The position numbers were made by a program, and so were the translations under genes. From positions 434,001 to 498,000 of the forward strand of contig JADJJI010000003.1 in NCBI GenBank assembly GCA_016706565.1: a DNA stretch of 64,000 nucleotides, written 5' to 3'. The DNA comes from Piscinibacter sp. GTDB lineage: Bacteria > Pseudomonadota > Gammaproteobacteria > Burkholderiales > Burkholderiaceae_C. Every line of letters starts with the position of its first letter. Within the stretch, counting starts at the first letter, position 1. Below, piece after piece: positions 9,667-20,650 of the stretch. The notes under the pieces are model-generated. The model worked only from the letters and a program-made list of their open reading frames with translations, did not search any database and had not been told where the DNA came from.

Positions 9667-9675
9667 ACTATACCA
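9667..9675 (-). promoter_or_regulatory. Candidate extended -10 promoter of rpsB
   Basis: The minus strand carries T-A-T-A-G-T (9672 to 9667) preceded by T-G-G, an extended -10 element. I see no good -35 hexamer at the normal distance. Transcription would start near 9660 and leave about 140 bases of leader before rpsB. S2 is known to repress its own mRNA through such leaders in other bacteria. The element lies just upstream of the divergent amidase start. Confidence 0.35.
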
Positions 9676-9681
9676 CGCCAC

Positions 9682-11016
9682 ATGGCCGAAGACCTCTGCT
9701 CCACCCGCGCGGGCATTGCCGCCGCCTCGCTGGATCGTCTGGAACTGCTGGATCGCAGCATCGCCGCCGCCAGCGGCGGCGCCTGCCGGCACGCCTTCAT
9801 CACCACCTCGTTCGACAGCGCTCGTGCGCAGGCTTCGCGCGCCGCTGCGGGCTCGCCGCTGGCCGGGCTGGCCGTCAGCGTGAAGGACCTGTTCGACGTG
9901 GCCGGCGAGGTGACCGCCGCAGGCAGTGTCGTGTTGACGTCGGACGCGCCCGCCACCGCCGACTGCCCCGCGGTGGCCCGGTTGCGCGCGGTCGGTGCGG
10001 CGTTCGTGGGCCGCACCAACATGAGCGAGTTCGCGTTCTCGGGTGTCGGCATCAACCCGCACCACGGCACGCCCGCCAATGCCGCCACGGCGAAACTCGA
10101 CCCGATCGCACGCGTGCCGGGCGGATCAACCTCCGGCGGAGCGGTGAGCGTGGCCGCCGGCGCCGCCTGGGCCGCGCTCGGTTCGGACACCGGCGGTTCG
10201 ATCCGCATCCCTGCCGCGCTGCAGGGGCTGGTGGGTTTCAAGAACACGGCCCGCCTGGTGCCCACCGACGGCGCGATTCCGCTGTCCACCACGCTCGACA
10301 CCGTCTGCGCGATCACGCTCTCGGTGCGCGACGCCGTCGTGCTGCACGAAGTGCTGGCGCAGCGCCGAGTTGCGCTGACCAGCCGACCTGTCAGCGCGCT
10401 GCGCCTGGCGGTGCCCACGACAGTGATGCTCGACGCGCTGGAGCCTGCCGTGTCGCGCGCATTCGAACGCGCGCTGGCGAGCTTGCGCCACGCTGGGGCC
10501 CGGGTCGAAGAGATCGCCCTGCCCACGTTGGGCGAACTGGCGGGGCTGAACGCGGCTGGAGGCTTCTCCGCGGCAGAAAGCTGGGCCTGGCACCGAAAGC
10601 GGCTGGCCCGCGAGGGAGATCGCTACGATCCGCGCGTGGCGATGCGCATCCGTCGCGGCGAGCGCCTGAGCGCAGCGGACTACGTCGAACTGGTGTGGGC
10701 ACGACGCGACTGGATCGCTCGCACCGAAACGGCGATGGCCGGGTTCGACGCCCTGCTCAGCCCCACCGTGCCGATCGTCGCACCGCCGCTGGCACCACTG
10801 ATCGCCAGCGACGACGCCTTCTTCGCCACCAACGGCATGCTGCTGCGCAACCCGAGCGCGGTGAACTTCCTCGATGGCTGCGCCTTGTCGCTGCCTTGCC
10901 AGGCACCGGGCGAGATGCCGGTCGGGCTGATGGTGTGGAGTTCAGCGATGCGCGACGACGAGGTGCTCGGCGCCGCGCTGGCCATCGAAGCGGCGCTCGC
11001 GCCGCAGCGGCGCTGA
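9682..11016 (+). CDS. Amidase-signature family hydrolase
   Basis: Members of this family hydrolyse amide bonds with a Ser-cisSer-Lys triad; the exact substrate cannot be read from sequence. The 444-residue product shows the triad as Lys68 (in S-V-K-D-L-F-D), cis-Ser149 (in P-G-G-S-T-S-G-G) and nucleophile Ser173 (in D-T-G-G-S-I-R-I-P). It is not GatA, since no gatC or gatB is adjacent and it is shorter. An in-frame ATG at 9628 would add 18 residues overlapping the rpsB promoter region, so 9682 is preferred. It stands two bases before the DadA-like gene, which suggests joint expression and perhaps joint catabolism of amides and amino acids. Confidence 0.88.
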   Translation: MAEDLCSTRAGIAAASLDRLELLDRSIAAASGGACRHAFITTSFDSARAQASRAAAGSPLAGLAVSVKDLFDVAGEVTAAGSVVLTSDAPATADCPAVARLRAVGAAFVGRTNMSEFAFSGVGINPHHGTPANAATAKLDPIARVPGGSTSGGAVSVAAGAAWAALGSDTGGSIRIPAALQGLVGFKNTARLVPTDGAIPLSTTLDTVCAITLSVRDAVVLHEVLAQRRVALTSRPVSALRLAVPTTVMLDALEPAVSRAFERALASLRHAGARVEEIALPTLGELAGLNAAGGFSAAESWAWHRKRLAREGDRYDPRVAMRIRRGERLSAADYVELVWARRDWIARTETAMAGFDALLSPTVPIVAPPLAPLIASDDAFFATNGMLLRNPSAVNFLDGCALSLPCQAPGEMPVGLMVWSSAMRDDEVLGAALAIEAALAPQRR

Positions 11017-11018
11017 GC

Positions 11019-12362
11019 ATGCGGGTCGCCGTCATCGGCGCCGGCATCATCGGCGTCACCACCGCGTACGAACTCGCCGCCGATGGCCACGAGGTCACCG
11101 TGTTCGAGCGCCGCGGCAGCGTGGCCGAGGAAACCAGCTTCGCCAATGCCGGCGTGGTGGCGCCGGGCTATGTCACGCCCTGGGCGGCGCCGGGCATGCC
11201 GCTCAAGGTGCTGGGCATGATGTTCAGCCGCCACGCCGCCATCCGGGTGCGACCGGGCCTCGATCCCTCGCTTCCGGGCTGGCTGTGGCGCTGGTGGCGA
11301 GCCTGCCGGCACGACACCTGGCAGGCCAACCGTACGCGCATGCAGCGGCTGGCGGTGTTCAGCCGCCACCGCCTGCACGAGCTCACCACCCGGCTGCAAC
11401 TCGAGTACGAGCGCGAATCGGGTTACCTTGTGCTGCTGCGCGAGCCGAAGGAACTCGCGTCGGCGCGTGCCGGCCTGAAGCTGCTGACCGAGCTCGGCGG
11501 CCGTTTCCACCTGGTCGATGCCGCGCAGTGCCGCACGCTGGAGCCGGCACTCAACCCCGACACCGCGCTGCATGCCGGCATCCACCTGCCGGACGACGAG
11601 GTCGGCAACTGCCGGCAGTTCGCCCACTTGCTGCGCACCGAGGCGCAGGGCCTGGGCGCGCGCTGGTGCTTCCACACGGTGGTGGAACGCATCGTGCCCG
11701 GCAAGACGCCACAGGTGGTGCATAGCTACATGCCGCCGGCCGAATCGACCCAGCTGATCGTCGATCCGGCGCCCTCCGGCAGCGCCGACCCGCAAACCGA
11801 ACCGGCACCGCTGGAGCCGGTCACCGAGGACTTCGACGCCGTCGTGATGTGCGCGGCGATGGGCTCGCCCGAACTGCTGCGGCCGCACGGCCTGAAGCTG
11901 CCGCTGCGCGCGGTGCACGGCTATTCGGTCACGGCACCGCTGCGCGCGGACGACAGCATGGCCGAACGCGCTCCTCGCGCCGCGCTGATGGACGAGCGCT
12001 ACAAGGTCGCCATCAGCCGCATCGGCTCGCGTGTGCGCGTAGCCGGCAGCGCCGAACTCGGCGGCTCGTTGAACCATCACGATCCGCGCGCGCTCGAGAC
12101 GCTCTACAAGGTGCTCAACGACTGGTTTCCCGGTGCGCCGCGCATGAGCCAGGCACAGCGCTGGAAGGGCGCGCGGCCGATGCTGCCCGACGGCCCGCCA
12201 GTGCTCGGCGCCAGCGGGTTGGACGGCATCTGGCTGAACCTCGGCCACGGCTCCAGCGGCTGGGCGCTGGCCTGCGGCTCCGCCTTTGCCTTGGCGCAAA
12301 CCATGGCCGGTCGCGAGGCGCCAATCAGCCTCGAAGGCCTGGGGATCGAGCGACTGCGCTGA
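11019..12362 (+). CDS. DadA-like FAD-dependent D-amino acid dehydrogenase
   Basis: DadA-type flavoproteins oxidise D-amino acids to keto acids at the inner face of the membrane. The 447-residue product has an N-terminal Rossmann motif G-A-G-I-I-G (residues 7-12) followed by V-F-E-R. The F-A-N-A-G-V-V-A-P-G-Y block is typical of DadA, and so is the C-terminal L-N-L-G-H-G-S-S-G-W-A-L-A-C-G-S. About 25-35 extra residues rich in Pro, Ser and Glu (roughly 235-270) interrupt the FAD/substrate domain compared with E. coli DadA (432 residues). The start is the ATG directly after the amidase stop. The family assignment is firm; substrate range is not. Confidence 0.88.
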   Translation: MRVAVIGAGIIGVTTAYELAADGHEVTVFERRGSVAEETSFANAGVVAPGYVTPWAAPGMPLKVLGMMFSRHAAIRVRPGLDPSLPGWLWRWWRACRHDTWQANRTRMQRLAVFSRHRLHELTTRLQLEYERESGYLVLLREPKELASARAGLKLLTELGGRFHLVDAAQCRTLEPALNPDTALHAGIHLPDDEVGNCRQFAHLLRTEAQGLGARWCFHTVVERIVPGKTPQVVHSYMPPAESTQLIVDPAPSGSADPQTEPAPLEPVTEDFDAVVMCAAMGSPELLRPHGLKLPLRAVHGYSVTAPLRADDSMAERAPRAALMDERYKVAISRIGSRVRVAGSAELGGSLNHHDPRALETLYKVLNDWFPGAPRMSQAQRWKGARPMLPDGPPVLGASGLDGIWLNLGHGSSGWALACGSAFALAQTMAGREAPISLEGLGIERLR

Positions 12363-12388
12363 TACGCTCCCGGGTGACGCGACCGACC

Positions 12389-13885
12389 ATGCGACGAATC
12401 GACGCCCTCAGCCCCGACCTGCCTCTGTTCGACGTCGCCTGCACTCGGCGGATCGAAGCCGCGGCGCTGGCCGGCCTGCCGCCGCACACGCTGATGCAGC
12501 GCGCCGGCGCAGCGGTGGCGCGCCTGGCGCTGGCGCTAGCGCCGCATGCACAGTGCATCCGCATCGTCGTCGGGCCTGGCAACAACGGTGGCGATGGGCT
12601 CGACGCGGCCATCCACCTGCAACACGCCGGGAAGCGTGTCGAGGTGCTGCTTGCGGCCGAGCCGGCTGCGGCCGACGCGATCGATGCCCTGCAACGCGCC
12701 CGAGCCGCCGGCGTGGCCATCGACCCGGCCCGACCGACGACGCTGCACTCGCAGGACCTCGCAATCGACGCCCTGCTCGGCATCGGCGCCCGCCCCGTGC
12801 TTGACGGCCCCCTGCTCGCCGCGATCGAGAGCCTGGCCGGTCTGGCCTGCCCGGTGCTGGCCGTCGATCTGCCCTCGGGGCTCGATGCGGATACCGGCCA
12901 CATGCCAGGCGCCTGCGTCCGGGCCGATCACGTGCTGAGCCTGTTGACGCTCAAGCCGGGGCTGTTCACGGCGCACGGGCGCGACCGGGCCGCCATGGTG
13001 TGGCTGGACACGCTGGGCATCGACACGTCAGGCGAATCGCCGCAGGCCTGGCTCGGCGGTGCACAGGCGGCCGCGGCGCCGAAGCGCCGCCATGCCCAGC
13101 ACAAGGGCAGCTTCGGCGATGTCGCCGTCGTCGGTGGTGCGCCCGGCATGACCGGCGCAGCGCTGCTCGCCGCGCGCGCGGCCCATGCCGCCGGCGCCGG
13201 TCGCGTCTTCGTCGAACTGCTCGACGCGCAGGCCGTGACCGTCGATGTGTTGCGGCCCGAACTGATGCTGCGTCGCGAGTGGACGGCACGCACCGAACCC
13301 GACACCTTCAAGCAGGCCACAGTGATCTGCGGCTGCGGCGGCGGTGATGCTGTTCGCGCCGCGTTGCCGCGGCTGCTGGCGCACTGCGCCCGGCTCGTGC
13401 TCGACGCCGATGCGCTGAACGTTGTGGCCAGCGACGAGATGCTGCGGCAGCAAGTGCGCCTGCGCGCCGCCAGGGGCCTGGCCACTGTGATCACGCCCCA
13501 TCCGCTCGAGGCGGCGCGCTTGCTCGGCCGCGGCAGCGTCGAAGTCCAGTCCGACCGGCTGAGCGCCGCGCAGGCACTCGCTGCGGCGCTCGACTGCGTG
13601 GTGGTGCTCAAGGGCTCGGGCACCGTGCTCGCGGCGCCGGGGCGCACGACGCGCATTAATGTCAGCGGCAACGCTTCTCTGGCCACCGCCGGCACCGGCG
13701 ACGTGCTGGCCGGCTGGATCGGCGGCCACTGGGCCCAGCGCGCCGAGCCCGACCCCATCGAGCGGGCCTGGCAGACCGCGATCCACGCCGTCTGGCTGCA
13801 CGGGTTTGCGGCCGACGAAGCCGCCCTGCCCGTGCTGCGTGCGGGCGATCTCATCGAGCACATGGCCGCCGTCGCGGCGCGTTGA
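12389..13885 (+). CDS. nnr: Bifunctional NAD(P)H-hydrate epimerase / ADP-dependent NAD(P)H-hydrate dehydratase
   Basis: This enzyme repairs hydrated NADH and NADPH: the N-terminal YjeF domain epimerises the hydrate and the C-terminal ribokinase-like domain dehydrates it with ADP. The 498-residue product has the epimerase block V-G-P-G-N-N-G-G-D-G near residue 55. The dehydratase signature near residue 430 reads N-A-S-L-A-T-A-G-T-G-D-V-L-A-G. Between them lies H-K-G-S-F-G-D-V-A-V-V-G-G. Start is ATG 12389, 26 bases after the DadA-like stop; it converges on rnr with a six-base gap. Length is close to the 515 of E. coli. Confidence 0.94.
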   Translation: MRRIDALSPDLPLFDVACTRRIEAAALAGLPPHTLMQRAGAAVARLALALAPHAQCIRIVVGPGNNGGDGLDAAIHLQHAGKRVEVLLAAEPAAADAIDALQRARAAGVAIDPARPTTLHSQDLAIDALLGIGARPVLDGPLLAAIESLAGLACPVLAVDLPSGLDADTGHMPGACVRADHVLSLLTLKPGLFTAHGRDRAAMVWLDTLGIDTSGESPQAWLGGAQAAAAPKRRHAQHKGSFGDVAVVGGAPGMTGAALLAARAAHAAGAGRVFVELLDAQAVTVDVLRPELMLRREWTARTEPDTFKQATVICGCGGGDAVRAALPRLLAHCARLVLDADALNVVASDEMLRQQVRLRAARGLATVITPHPLEAARLLGRGSVEVQSDRLSAAQALAAALDCVVVLKGSGTVLAAPGRTTRINVSGNASLATAGTGDVLAGWIGGHWAQRAEPDPIERAWQTAIHAVWLHGFAADEAALPVLRAGDLIEHMAAVAAR

Positions 13886-13891
13886 CCGGCT

Positions 13892-16108
13892 TCAGCGCCG
13901 CTTGCTGCCGCGCGGTGCGGTCGAGGCCTTGCGGGCCGTGGCCTTGGCGGCGCGCACCGGGTGTACCGCGCCCCCCTTGCCCGTGCGCGATGGGGCCTTG
14001 GTGGCCGCCTTGGTAGCGCGGTCGATGGCCTTGATCCTGGCGAGTTCTTCGCCAGCCTGGGCCTGCGGAACACGTTCGCGCCGCGTGCGCAGGCTGGCTG
14101 CATCGTCCTCGCCTTCGCGCACCATGCGGAAGTCGATCTTGCGGCCGTCCAAGTCGACGCGGCTGACCTGCACCCGCACCCGTGCGCCGACGATGTAGCG
14201 CACCCCGCTGCGCTCGCCGCGCAGTTCCTGCCGCGCCTCGTCGAAGCGGTAGTACTCGCCGCCGAGTTCGGTGATGTGCACCAGGCCCTCGACGTAGAGC
14301 GGGTCCAGCGTCACGAACAGGCCAAAGCTGGTGACAGCGCTCACTGTGCCGCTGAATTCCTCACCCAGGTGCTCGCGCATGTAGCGGCACTTGAGCCAGG
14401 CCTCGACGTCGCGCGAGGCCTCGTCGGCGCGGCGCTCGTTGGCGCTGCAGTGCACGCCGGCGGCTTCCCAGTGCTCGAGCTCGATGTTCGGCCCCTTCAC
14501 CGCCTTGCCGCCCTGGCGCACCTTGGGCGCCTCCTCGACGGCGCCGCTGAGCAGGTGGTAGCGCTTGCCGTGCAGCAGCGCCTTGATGACTCGGTGCACC
14601 AGCAGATCGGGGTAGCGGCGGATCGGGCTGGTGAAGTGCGTGTAGGCGTCGTAGGCCAGGCCGAAGTGGCCGGCGTTGGTGCCGGTGTAGATGGCCTGCT
14701 GCATCGAGCGCAGCAGCATGGTGTGGATCTGCAACGCGTCGGGCCGGTCCTTGGTGGCCGCGGCGATGGCCTGGAATTCCTTGGGCTGCGGATCCTCGCT
14801 GACTGCCAGGCCCAGGCCCAGCGCCTTCAGGTAGTTCTGCAGCAGCGTGCGCTTCTCGGGCGTCGGCCCTTCGTGCACGCGGTACAGGGCGGGGTGCTTG
14901 GCACGCGCGATGAAATCGGCCGAGCAGACGTTGGCAGCGAGCATCGCCTCCTCGATCAGCCGGTGCGCGTCGTTGCGGGTTCGCGGCACGATCTTCTCGA
15001 TGCGGCCGTTTTCGTCGCAGACGATCTGCGTCTCGGTGGTCTCGAAGTCCATCGCGCCACGGCGGCCGCGCTCTTTCAGCAGCGCACGGTAGACCTCGTG
15101 CAGATGCAGCAGGTGCGGCAGGAGTTCATCTCGCCGCGCCGCCTCCGGGCCTCTTGTATTGCCCAGGATGGTGGCGACTTCGGTGTAGGTGAAGCGCGCA
15201 TGCGAGCAGATCACCGCCGGGTAGAACTGGTAGGCATGCACCTCGCCCGTGGCGTCGACGATCATGTCGCAGACCATCGCCAGCCGGTCTTCGTTCGGGT
15301 TCAGCGAGCACAGGCCGTTGGAGATCTTCTCCGGCAGCATCGGGATCACGCGGCGCGGGAAGTACACCGAGGTGGCGCGCTCGTAGGCATCGTCGTCCAG
15401 CGGTTCCCCAGGCTTGACGTAGTGGCTGACGTCGGCGATGGCGACGATCAGCCGCCAGCCGTTGGGCGATTTGGTGCGCCCGATCTTCGCGGGCTCGCAG
15501 TACACCGCGTCGTCGAAGTCGCGCGCGTCCTCGCCGTCGATGGTGACCAGCGGTACGTCGGTCAGGTCGATGCGGTGCTTGCGGTCCGCGGGGCGGATCT
15601 TCTCCGGCAGCGCGGCGGCCTGTGCGAGTGTCTCCGGCGAAAAACGGTGCGGCACCTCGTACTTGCGCACCGCGATCTCGATCTCCATGCCGGGGTCGTC
15701 GATCTCGCCGAGCACCTCGGTGATGCGGCCCACCGGCTGCGAGTACATCGAGGGCGGCTCGGTCAGCTCGATGGCCACCACCTGCCCTGCGGTCGCGTTG
15801 GCGATCGCATTCTTGGGCACCATGATGTCCTGCCCGTAGCGCTTGTCTTCCGGCGCCACCAGCCAGATGCCGCTTTCGTGCAGCAGCCGGCCGATGATGG
15901 GCGCCTTGCGCCGCTCGAGGATCTCGAGGACACGCCCTTCGGGCCGCCCCTTGCGGTCGTAGCGGATGATTCGCGCCTTGACGCGGTCTCGGTGCAGCAC
16001 CGCGCGCATCTCCTGCTGAGACAGGTAGATGTCGGGCTGCCGATCGTCGCGCACGATGAAGCCGTGGCCGTCGCGGTGGCCCTGCACCGTGCCTTCGACT
16101 TCGCTCAT
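13892..16108 (-). CDS. rnr: Ribonuclease R
   Basis: RNase R is a processive 3'-to-5' exoribonuclease that degrades structured RNA. The 738-residue product contains cold-shock/OB domains at the N-terminus, then the RNB catalytic domain with the acidic cluster D-G-E-D-A-R-D-F-D-D-A-V, an S1 domain near residue 600 and a Lys/Arg/Ala-rich tail of about 60 residues. The N-terminal helix-turn-helix of E. coli RNase R is absent. A TTG start at 16168 would add 20 residues, but it overlaps the promoter of the divergent tRNA gene and the extension is unlike the family, so ATG 16108 is chosen. Confidence 0.94.
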   Translation of the reverse strand: MSEVEGTVQGHRDGHGFIVRDDRQPDIYLSQQEMRAVLHRDRVKARIIRYDRKGRPEGRVLEILERRKAPIIGRLLHESGIWLVAPEDKRYGQDIMVPKNAIANATAGQVVAIELTEPPSMYSQPVGRITEVLGEIDDPGMEIEIAVRKYEVPHRFSPETLAQAAALPEKIRPADRKHRIDLTDVPLVTIDGEDARDFDDAVYCEPAKIGRTKSPNGWRLIVAIADVSHYVKPGEPLDDDAYERATSVYFPRRVIPMLPEKISNGLCSLNPNEDRLAMVCDMIVDATGEVHAYQFYPAVICSHARFTYTEVATILGNTRGPEAARRDELLPHLLHLHEVYRALLKERGRRGAMDFETTETQIVCDENGRIEKIVPRTRNDAHRLIEEAMLAANVCSADFIARAKHPALYRVHEGPTPEKRTLLQNYLKALGLGLAVSEDPQPKEFQAIAAATKDRPDALQIHTMLLRSMQQAIYTGTNAGHFGLAYDAYTHFTSPIRRYPDLLVHRVIKALLHGKRYHLLSGAVEEAPKVRQGGKAVKGPNIELEHWEAAGVHCSANERRADEASRDVEAWLKCRYMREHLGEEFSGTVSAVTSFGLFVTLDPLYVEGLVHITELGGEYYRFDEARQELRGERSGVRYIVGARVRVQVSRVDLDGRKIDFRMVREGEDDAASLRTRRERVPQAQAGEELARIKAIDRATKAATKAPSRTGKGGAVHPVRAAKATARKASTAPRGSKRR

Positions 16109-16134
16109 CAGCTCAGCGCCGATCGCGGGTGTTG

Positions 16135-16164
16135 TGGAGATTTGGTTTGTTTTGATGATATGAT
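16135..16164 (+). promoter_or_regulatory. Candidate sigma-70 promoter of tRNA-Leu(CAG)
   Basis: T-G-G-A-G-A (16135-16140, four of six matches to the -35 consensus) and T-A-T-G-A-T (16159-16164, five of six) are spaced by 18 bases. The start would fall near 16171, about ten bases before the tRNA. This part of the sequence is noticeably AT-richer than its surroundings. Confidence 0.55.
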
Positions 16165-16181
16165 CCAAGACTTACTGAAAT

Positions 16182-16266
<85 letters not shown>

Positions 16267-16287
16267 GATGATAGACAGAGTAAAGAG

Positions 16288-16317
16288 AAGGCCAGCGCAC
16301 CCCGCGCTGGCCTTTTT
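16288..16317 (+). terminator. Rho-independent terminator of tRNA-Leu(CAG)
   Basis: An eleven-base-pair stem (16288-16298 with 16304-16314) with a five-base loop runs into five T residues at 16313-16317, 22 bases after the tRNA CCA end. Confidence 0.85.
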
Positions 16318-16346
16318 GTTTGTGCGATCGCTTTGCAGATCGTGCG

Positions 16347-16868
16347 TCAGATGACGAACTTCTTCGCCAGGCCGTCCGGGCGCAGATCGTCGTATTCCTC
16401 GAACGGCTGGTGGATCCACGGGCTCGTGGGCAGCAGTTCGACGTAGTAGTCGGGCGTGTAGCTCGACGCGCCCTTGGTCCAGATGACCGCGGAGCGCAGT
16501 TCGCTGATCGACGGCATGCCGCGCAGGCGATCCACCACCGCGCGCAGCGTCACGCCCGAGTCGGCCAGGTCGTCGACCAGCAGCACGCGGCCGGCCAGTT
16601 CGCCCTTGGGCATGGTGATGTACTTGGCCATGTCCAGCCGGCCCTGGATGGTGCCCGCATCGGCCCGGTAGGAGCTGGTCGACATGATCGCCAGCGGCTT
16701 GTCGAACACTCGCGACAGCACGTCACCCGGCCGCATGCCGCCGCGCGCGAGACACAGGATCTGGTCGAACTCCCAGCCCGACGCATGCACCTTGAGCGCC
16801 AGGCGCTCGATCAGCATGTGGTACTCGTCCCAGGAGACGTACAGGTGTTTGCCGTCGTCGGTCAGCAT
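16347..16868 (-). CDS. Purine phosphoribosyltransferase (hypoxanthine/xanthine type)
   Basis: The product transfers a phosphoribosyl group from PRPP to a purine base for salvage. The 173-residue protein carries the PRPP-binding motif R-V-L-L-V-D-D-L-A-D-S-G-V-T-L at residues 94-108 and an upstream L-A-R-G-G-M-R-P-G-D block. It resembles the Gpt/HGPRT-like group that often sits beside purA in Burkholderiales. Being 43 bases after purA, it joins salvage to de novo AMP synthesis. Which base it prefers cannot be decided here. Confidence 0.85.
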   Translation of the reverse strand: MLTDDGKHLYVSWDEYHMLIERLALKVHASGWEFDQILCLARGGMRPGDVLSRVFDKPLAIMSTSSYRADAGTIQGRLDMAKYITMPKGELAGRVLLVDDLADSGVTLRAVVDRLRGMPSISELRSAVIWTKGASSYTPDYYVELLPTSPWIHQPFEEYDDLRPDGLAKKFVI

Positions 16869-16911
16869 GAAAAGACTCCAGGTGAAATGGGGGCTCGCGC
16901 TCGAGAATCAA

Positions 16912-19456
<2,545 letters not shown>

Positions 19457-19520
19457 GGGAAAACCGCGGGGGATTAAAAAGCAGATTGTACCGGCCGCTC
19501 CGGGCCTGCCTGGGCGGGCT

Positions 19521-19721
19521 TCAAGGCCAGAACAACAGCAGCAGCCCCAGGCCCAGCATCATGCTCGCCAGCCCCAGGAAGCGGATCTGCCCGTCGCTCA
19601 TTCGGGTGGCCTGCTCGAACAGCCGCCGCCATCCTCCCGGGCTGAAGAACGGCAGCAGCCCCTCCACCACGAGCATCAGCGCGCAGGCCGCCAGCAGCAC
19701 GTCCCAGAAGCCCGCGGCCAC
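19521..19721 (-). CDS. DUF2065 (YjeT-type) small membrane protein
   Basis: This 66-residue protein has two hydrophobic segments (about 8-25 and 48-65) separated by a short charged stretch with P-G-G-W-R-R. It fits the DUF2065 family of small inner-membrane proteins, whose function is unknown. It lies six bases after hflC, a conserved position, so it is probably translated with the HflK/HflC complex. Confidence 0.85.
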   Translation of the reverse strand: MAAGFWDVLLAACALMLVVEGLLPFFSPGGWRRLFEQATRMSDGQIRFLGLASMMLGLGLLLLFWP

Positions 19722-19727
19722 GGCGGA

Positions 19728-20630
19728 CTACTTCTTCGTCGCTGCCGGCGCGGCGGGCGCTGCGGATGCGGAACCGCGCATGGCCTTGAAGAAGTCGCTG
19801 GCCGGGTCGAGCACCATCACGTCGCCCTTGGTGCGGAAGGCCGCGCGGTAAGCCTCCAGGCTGCGATAGAACTGTGCGAACTGCGGGTCGCGCCCGAAGG
19901 CCTCGGCGAAGATGGCCGACGCCTTGGCATCGCCCTCGCCCTTGACCTTCTGCGCTTCACGATAGGCCTCGGCCACGATCACTTGGCGCTGGCGGTCGGC
20001 ATCGGCACGGATCTTCTCGCCCTCGGCGCCGCCGGTGGAACGCAACTGGTTGGCCACCTGCTGCCGCTCCGAACGCATGCGGCTGTAGATCGAGTCGGTG
20101 ATGTTGGCGACGAAGTCCACGCGCTTGATGCGCACGTCGAGAATCTCGATGCCGAAGGACTTGGCATCGTCCTCCAGCCGGGCGCGCACGTCCTGCATGA
20201 CCTTGTCGCGCTCGAGCGACAGCACGCCACCGACGGTGCGCTTGGTCACCTCTTCGTTGAACGCGGCATGCACGACCGGCGACAGGCGCGTCTCGAGGTT
20301 GCGCATGTCGGTGCCGTTGTTGCGGATGAACTGGCGAGGCTCGGCCACGCGCCATTTGACCAGCCAGTCGATGACCAGGCTCTTCTTCTCGGCAGTGAAG
20401 ATCGGCCGCGTGTCGGGGCTGTCGAGCGTCTGGATGCGACGGTCGAGGAACACGACGTTCTGGAACGGCGGCGGCAGCTTGACCTTGAGGCCCGGTTCGG
20501 TGATCACTTCCTTGATCTCGCCCAGCGCGTAGATGACGGCCACCTGGCGCTGATCGACGACGAACAGCGTAGAGGCTGCCGCCATCAGGGCCAGCAGGAC
20601 GAGGCCGACGATGAGTCCGATGCGATTCAT
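19728..20630 (-). CDS. hflC: Protease modulator HflC (SPFH/band 7 protein)
   Basis: HflC forms, with HflK, a large periplasmic-side cage in the inner membrane that surrounds and restrains the FtsH protease. The 300-residue product has one N-terminal membrane anchor (residues 4-22) followed by V-V-D-Q-R-Q-V-A-V. An SPFH domain and a long charged helix with E-G-E-K-I-R-A-D-A-D-R-Q come next. The Ala-rich end, after about residue 285, is variable in the family. It follows hflK by 20 bases. Confidence 0.95.
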   Translation of the reverse strand: MNRIGLIVGLVLLALMAAASTLFVVDQRQVAVIYALGEIKEVITEPGLKVKLPPPFQNVVFLDRRIQTLDSPDTRPIFTAEKKSLVIDWLVKWRVAEPRQFIRNNGTDMRNLETRLSPVVHAAFNEEVTKRTVGGVLSLERDKVMQDVRARLEDDAKSFGIEILDVRIKRVDFVANITDSIYSRMRSERQQVANQLRSTGGAEGEKIRADADRQRQVIVAEAYREAQKVKGEGDAKASAIFAEAFGRDPQFAQFYRSLEAYRAAFRTKGDVMVLDPASDFFKAMRGSASAAPAAPAATKK

Positions 20631-20650
20631 GTGTTGATGCTCCCTGCTTC

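Noticed and set aside
9534-11018. A plus-strand frame that would fuse about 495 residues to the N-terminus of the DadA-like protein
   Set aside because: The extra part is the amidase gene read in a wrong frame. The amidase frame itself shows the catalytic triad, and the DadA-like protein starts cleanly at 11019.
16109-16168. A TTG-initiated 20-residue extension of RNase R
   Set aside because: It overlaps the promoter of the divergent tRNA-Leu, uses a weak start codon and does not resemble RNase R N-termini.
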